From Lepidurus packardi (taxonomy: Eukaryota; Arthropoda; Branchiopoda; Notostraca; Triopsidae): DNA of 64,000 nt. The notes beneath the pieces are model-generated. The model worked only from the letters and a program-made list of their open reading frames with translations. It did no database searches and was not told the origin of the DNA. The DNA lies in assembly GCA_023053545.1 (NCBI GenBank), contig JAKZAN010000004.1:4216001-4280000 (forward strand), read 5' to 3'. A program made the position numbers and the translations under genes. Shown piece after piece: positions 59,001 to 64,000 of the stretch (the first letter of the stretch is position 1; the number at the start of each line of letters is the position of its first letter).

Positions 59001-61835
59001 CTGAAGCTATTGCTACGCTATATGGCGTGGCAGTATGACAGTGAAAGCAAATATATTTGGCTATTGCTACGCCAGACAGTCCTACGGGTTTCTCTAATTA
59101 TTTTCTCTCAGTGTGAAGCATTAACTAGATAATTAACTACTATGGTACATTAGATTACATTGAGGTTAGGTTAAGTTAGGTTATGTTAAAGTCAGACTCA
59201 TACTTTTCTGTTGAAACTATCCGGTGTTGCAATAGCTAAACGTCCCTTTCTTCGTACGCCAATTGGCGTAGTAATGCCACCGATGTGTTAAATTGTGGAA
59301 TGTGTTTTAATGAGGAAAACCGACTCTTCGAAGAACCTTATCTGTGCGATATTCTCACCTTCTTGTCACCAAAGCTTTCAACGAGTGGGAGGTGTTACGG
59401 ACAGGAAGCATTGGGTAATAAACACTAGACACAAAAGTCAAAAGGTACCATATATCATTCCTCATGTCATGTTTTTAAGGACAACTCAGGTTAAAGACAC
59501 ATATAGGCAAAACTTATGGAAATACAAACCTCCCTAAGAAATATGTAACAATTTCTTATTGCCAAAGGAGCAAATTATATCCTTGATACTTTTTGTGTGG
59601 TATTATCTATTTTTTTCTTTTTGCAATGCTTGGCTCACTCTGTCATTACACAAATTAGCAGGAACCACAGACTAGAAATAATCCATTCAACCCCAAAAAG
59701 CATCCTATAACCATTACGCGAATTGTTTCGAACCGTATAGAAACGTCTGCGAAAGATACGGTAGTTACATTAATTCAAGGCTATATGCTACAGAGTTTGC
59801 CGGCTTAATTGTCAGGAAATCTTTGATAAGAGTTTGATTGCACACACACGAAATGATGGAAGGGACTGGAAGAGGATCAATAATAAGCAAATCTAAGAAC
59901 ATCATGGTAAGGCGAAATAATTGATACGTACCGACATACTGACTGAGAGTTAGCACACATCTGTGTAGTACAGATCTTTTCGTACATGATTGGGCGGTAC
60001 ATGCTTAATGGGGAATGGAAATTGGCCTCGTTAACGTTTCCGACTCATTTGAAATGTCACATCACAGCTCTTGGAGCACATTTTGGCATTCATACACGGA
60101 CTTATAAGTGGCAATCTATTCCTTTCTATGTTTCAGATGACGAAGCAGCGGATGTTGAAGGTTACGTGGACAGTTTAGACCCCTTAATGGAGAATATGGC
60201 CAAGTGAGTATTATTTTCCGCGCATTCACAATCCCTTTACAACATCTTCTCTGACCCAAATAAGAGATTTTTTTTTTTATTTTAAAATTACCCAAGTCAC
60301 CCAAAAGCCAAAAAGAATGTGCTGTGTGTAAGTGTGAAAAGCTATACAAAAAAGAATCTTTCACTTTGGTTTCTTTCCGTAAAACCTCATATCGCTATTT
60401 TTTAATTCTTTTCCCAGATTTTTTTAAAACCCCACAAAAAGCACACTAAAATTGTTCCCTTTCTCCTCTCTTGATTAGGCCTGCGGAGCCTCTAAATTTG
60501 CCTGATATCAAGCCAACTCCAAGGTAAAAAATAAGACTATAATTGCCCAAAGAATTTATCAAATTCCGCGTTTCGTATATTTTCCTTTATTATTCTCAAA
60601 ATTCTCACGAGACCTATTTCAGCTGGACAGCAAATAAGTCTTGCGGTGACGCAGCATGATTTTTCTTTTATCTCGCTTACCCGTTAGCCTGCTCCTATAC
60701 TTCACATTTCACCACATATTACTCCATTGCAATTTTCTTCCCCAGAGTTCGAACGCAGATTCCAGGAATGCTCCAATATTCTAAACCCAAGCCTAGCCAA
60801 ATATAATCAGTAGTGAAGAACTTCATTTCAAAAGGAAACACTTTCCGGTGTGTCTAATTAGCTCACAAGTCAGAGAATTAGACCCAACCTTTGTCTCACC
60901 CAAGTTTAACCCTGGATAATATTACGCTCCACTAAAATTACTGTGGCTAGAACAAGCTTGCTTTTAGATTCCACAACCCTTTCGTTCACTTAACAAATGA
61001 AGACTATAGAAGTCATGTGATAGGCTAAAAACATCCGCAACCTTTATATTTAATTAATTTACTGCCCCAGCGAAACACTAAAAAAATCATATCCAGCTTC
61101 TGAGAAGTTTCACAATCCTCTTGAAAGCAAAACTATATAGTTCACTTAAAAATTCGCTCTATAAAACAAGTGAGCGAATTTAACTCTCCAACACCAAAAA
61201 CTCTCGCGAACGCAATTATAGAAGTAGAGTGCTCAGATGCAAGCGTTCGTCACAATTAATTAAGGCTCCACGCAAGATGTTACTACACTTCTTCCCAATA
61301 TGGTTTCCTTTCCTCCTTTAATTGCTCTCCGTTCCAGTACTTAACCAGTCTTACACACACGAAATCCAAAATGCCTATTTTTTGTATTGCTGCTTGGCTG
61401 CTACCATGTTTCTGTTCTGCTTGCTCTTTGGTACTTCGCTTATATAAATCAGCGGAAAAAATCAAAAAAATCTTGAGCACTCGCACCATATTACCCTATA
61501 CTATCCTGCCCAAAAGAAGGCTACCAAGCGAGAGCACCGAGTGCAGCTTTTGGTAGCTTCTACTTTGGACGGAGAAGTACAGAAAAAAAGACTAAGATTT
61601 AAAATTTTCTTTGACCAGTTTTTCAGTTGCATTGTTGTGGGAACGACTTCCTTCTTATTTTCTTTTCAGACGTTCCTCTCTGATTTATATTTCCAGACGA
61701 TCTTGCATCCGACGCGGAGGGCTTTGCGATCATCGTCCAAATGATTGTTGCTTCAATTCCTCTTGTCGGTGCAACTTATGGGGAGCCAATTGTCGGTGTC
61801 AACGAGCAGGACTCTTCCAGAAATGGGGAAAGTGA
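56009..61835 (+). CDS. Agatoxin-like (U8-agatoxin-type) knottin peptide precursor
   Basis: Four exons (56009-56096, 60137-60203, 60479-60523, 61697-61835) encode a 112-residue secreted precursor. All junctions agree in phase (1, 2, 2). Residues 1 to about 24 form a classic signal peptide with a Val/Leu core. An acidic propeptide follows, and the third exon ends in Pro-Arg so that the exon junction makes a dibasic Arg-Arg cleavage site at residues 67-68. The mature peptide of about 44 residues has eight cysteines spaced C-X6-C-X6-CC-X4-C-X-C-X6-C-X-C, an inhibitor-cystine-knot arrangement. It ends in Gly-Lys before TGA, compatible with C-terminal amidation. This family was first named from spider venom, but a single-copy form is widespread in arthropods and is expressed in the neuroendocrine system, so a neuropeptide role is more likely than venom. 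The first intron is 4 kb. Confidence 0.88.
57010..57219 (-). CDS. Unidentified two-segment hydrophobic ORF within the agatoxin-like intron
   Basis: A 69-codon ORF on the opposite strand from the host gene encodes two hydrophobic stretches (AFVGWVLIISFFFTLVSIIA and NLAWLLFYSTLISAA) separated by a polar loop. It starts with ATG and ends with a stop, and could be a small two-pass membrane protein or an exon or relic of a larger one. I recognise no family, and such ORFs arise by chance in AT-rich DNA. Confidence 0.2.
   Translation of the reverse strand: MAKLCLRSAFVGWVLIISFFFTLVSIIAHERPTEAVNTRYIVLGSNLAWLLFYSTLISAAKADMIWMMY
59163..59185 (+). repeat. Short TTAGG-like degenerate repeat
   Basis: The sequence alternates GGTTA and GTTA units, including two TTAGG. 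TTAGG is the ancestral arthropod telomere repeat. A 23-base degenerate stretch is too short to be more than suggestive. Confidence 0.5.
60746..60806 (+). CDS. Possible alternative last exon of the agatoxin-like gene
   Basis: A pyrimidine-rich acceptor (AG at 60744-60745) precedes a 61-base segment that accepts the phase-2 codon from exon 60479-60523 and ends in TAA. It would also create an Arg next to the preceding Arg, keeping a cleavage site, and encodes a cysteine-free tail of about 19 residues rich in Lys, Pro and Gln. If used, the precursor would release a linear peptide in place of the knottin. Support is only splice site and frame. Confidence 0.25.
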
Positions 61836-62049
61836 ACCCTAGTTTTTTTCCGACTCGGTTTGCATTCTCTCTTGTTTTGTTTTTTCTTTAACCCTGTGTG
61901 GCAGATCTCCTAGGATACCTATTCTTCCTTCGTTCTTTTGAAATCACCTAATCACCTTCTTTGCCCCCTTTTGCTTCCCTCCCAGAAATATCCTACAATT
62001 GTTCCATTCTTCCTTAACAATGCTGCGACGACTTGAGAGTTGTCATTCG

Positions 62050-62055
62050 AATAAA
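62050..62055 (+). terminator. Candidate polyadenylation signal of the agatoxin-like gene
   Basis: A canonical AATAAA lies about 215 bases after the stop codon. It is the first such hexamer I found downstream on this strand. Confidence 0.4.
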
Positions 62056-63133
62056 TCCATCATGCAGAAAGCCGCACACGCAATGGCAGCAGGACTATTT
62101 TTTTCTTTTCATTTCGTTTCGATGCACTTTCCTGGGACTATATATAATATAACCCTTTCACAGATAGTTATATAAATATACGCAAACAGTTTAACCCTAC
62201 ACAAGCCTAGGTAGTTTCCCTCTTAAACTTATTTGCTAATTTGTCCCAAACCTTGTTCCATTTTATTTAGACTGTGTTATCGCACCAGTACTTTAGTGAA
62301 CTCGTTCCAGTTCCTTTTAAACCCTGTAGTGTTATGCACAAAACTGTTAAATCTTCGTCCAATACAAGCTTTGGCCCTCGTAAATGCAAACTTTCAATTA
62401 AAGGAAAGTCTTTTAAAACGCTCTACAGACTTTACACAATCAAAATAAACGAATTAATTCTGTGAATTCCATCAAGCAAGATCTTCACAGATATATTTTT
62501 GCAGCGGTATAACTCGCCCTGGTCTTCAGCAATGGAATAAACTCCATAGGCGTGGGATTGTATAGCCCCAGGCAACGCACCACATCCGATACGATATCAG
62601 ATTGCTCCCAAATGGTACGTCGTATAAAGATTCGGCTACAAAACTGTGACGACAGAAAGCCTGCGGAAATTCCTACTGGCACTAACTAATACCGGCAACT
62701 AACGTTTCCGTCCAAGTTCTCGGAGCAGAAATATGATACTCAATTTTGTATCCACTTACAAAGGACATACGGTGGCCAAACTGAAAAAAATGGAAAGAAA
62801 TAATTAAAAAAAAAAGCGGGAGACCATAGGCGAAAGGAAATGAAAGGCCGACTGAAATGAACCCTTCGAATCGAATCTCGGAAGAGAAGATTCAATTTAG
62901 CAAGACATCATATGTACTACAAGAAGCTCATCACTGACAAGACTCTTTTACACAATTCTCGTTCTTATTAAAGCAAATAAATTACGATGACGTCTTTCAG
63001 ACAGTGAATAGATACGACTCTCCCTTTGCTCATTACTAACCCCGCTGCCCTTTTGATTACGAAACCACGGCAACCCTCTTGGATCGCAGTACGACAGCTT
63101 ATTATAAAGCCACACCACACGTGTAGTTAAAAG

Positions 63134-63250
63134 ATGACATTCCTATTCGAACAAGTCCTTGTAGCAGCAGCTTGTATGCTTTTTCTCAATCCACCCTATA
63201 CAGTCTGCCACCAACACGATCCCTTTCAATCCCTAGTTCCCAAGTTATAA
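63134..63250 (+). CDS. Speculative 38-aa signal-peptide-like ORF
   Basis: The ORF starts MTFLFEQVLVAAACMLFL, a signal-peptide-like hydrophobic N-terminus, and ends 20 codons later at TAA. A TATAAA motif lies about 30 bases upstream, which would leave almost no 5' leader. A donor-like GTTATA near the end could instead make it a first exon. No family was recognised and it may be chance. Confidence 0.2.
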   Translation: MTFLFEQVLVAAACMLFLNPPYTVCHQHDPFQSLVPKL

Positions 63251-64000
63251 CCTTCCAAGTCAGCATTGACTCGGTCGTCGCTCGTCGGTCGACGCTTCAA
63301 GACTTGCAAAACTGAGCTCATAAATCGCTCAATGAGACGCCACAGTCAAATATTCCTTCTCACTCTCCAACAATTACCATAAGAACCATCATCACAGCCG
63401 TCTTAGAGAGTAAAAACACAAAATACAGGATTGGAATTATTATTCAAGATTGGAACTATGCAAGTCAATTTTTGTCAAGCAACAGTTTCCTTAATTACAA
63501 GTAAACTTAAAGTTATGGCTCCGTTTCATATACCTCGAGACTATGCTCGAGACTACACATTTGGGCGGGTGGAGAATCCAAAGGGAATAACAAATCGCTT
63601 CAAAGATCTACTACTCCTGGAAGCATTCATCAACGTGAATCCAGTCGTAAAACAACGGAAAAAAAGAAAAGAAAGCCTGTAAGGATCATTTATCGAACGC
63701 CTACACAGGTCGCCCAAATCGACTAACATGTACTGCAAGCGCCACGTAACGCTTCGTTATGCTTTTATGTCACCACTTTTATAATAGCTAAAGCAAAAGG
63801 AAAGATCTTCAATAGAAATAAGAGGAAAAGGATAAAAAGAAGGCTGTCGAGTCCTAAAGGTTATCCACAAAGAGTTTTGCTCTTTCGTCGCTAATAACGA
63901 CATTGTTTTTTTTAATATATGCTACACTTACAGAATACGGCAAACTCTCATAAATTCCCTTTCACCTTTTCGGGCTCGCTGCCTGCCTTGTAGAGTTCAA

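Larger units (their letters stand above)
56100..60130. other. 4-kb first intron of the agatoxin-like gene
   Basis: The intron contains AT-rich sequence, a short stretch of TTAGG-like units at 59163-59185, and repeated TATTGCTACGC motifs near 59010 and 59063. No exon was identified in it on the plus strand. Confidence 0.6.
61840..64000. other. Downstream region with no firm gene
   Basis: ORFs here are short and without known domains. The exception worth a look is the small signal-peptide-like ORF listed at 63134-63250. Confidence 0.55.

Noticed and set aside
1..64000. CRISPR arrays, phage, integrons or bacterial operons
   Set aside because: Spliceosomal introns throughout and animal domain families show this is eukaryotic nuclear DNA; no such structures were seen.

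Overview
The window is a stretch of an animal nuclear genome, almost certainly an arthropod. The genes are split by GT-AG introns, intergenic DNA is AT-rich, and the gene set fits arthropods: a multidomain EGF/sushi/HYR matrix protein, a DLC/crossveinless-c RhoGAP, a tetraspan membrane protein of the arthropod DUF4728 type, and a single-copy agatoxin-like peptide precursor. I cannot fix the class; a crustacean or chelicerate is as likely as an insect. There is no sign of bacterial, phage or plasmid DNA.

Layout. (1) 0.1-11.5 kb, minus strand: a large extracellular protein in 28 phase-consistent exons. The order is sushi, acidic linker, sushi, 17 EGF modules, an interrupted sushi, a sushi, two HYR modules, a sushi, and a cysteine-rich Ephrin_rec_like tail. 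The stop codon is inside the window; the signal-peptide exon was not identified. (2) 12.6-18.3 kb: no gene recognised. (3) 18.3-32.4 kb, minus strand: a SAM-RhoGAP-START protein (crossveinless-c/DLC family). A short form starts near 24.5 kb. A long form starts at a separate ATG exon near 32.4 kb and adds about 830 residues or more. Both splice in frame into the same SAM exon. (4) 32.4-47.3 kb: about 15 kb with no recognisable gene. (5) 47.3-49.2 kb, minus strand: a tetraspan membrane protein preceded by a 38-codon ORF with 13 cysteines and a strong start context. (6) 49.2-56 kb: non-coding DNA with a 44-bp near-perfect palindrome, an inverted duplication of about 90 bp, a 22-bp tandem repeat and a cluster of TGACGTCA sites. 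(7) 56.0-61.8 kb, plus strand: an agatoxin-like knottin precursor in four exons, with a possible alternative last exon. (8) The remaining sequence to 64 kb holds only a speculative 38-aa signal-peptide-like ORF.

Exon calls were made by hand. I required a GT donor, an AG acceptor, an open frame and matching phase across each junction. In gene 1 and in the shared part of gene 3 every junction agrees, which is strong internal evidence. Gaps remain at the 5' end of gene 1, at one internal exon of the long RhoGAP form, and at the 3' end of the tetraspan gene. The genes do not look functionally linked; this is ordinary eukaryotic gene order. The least expected items are the cysteine-rich short ORF, the agatoxin-like gene with its possible second ending, and the long N-terminus of the RhoGAP.
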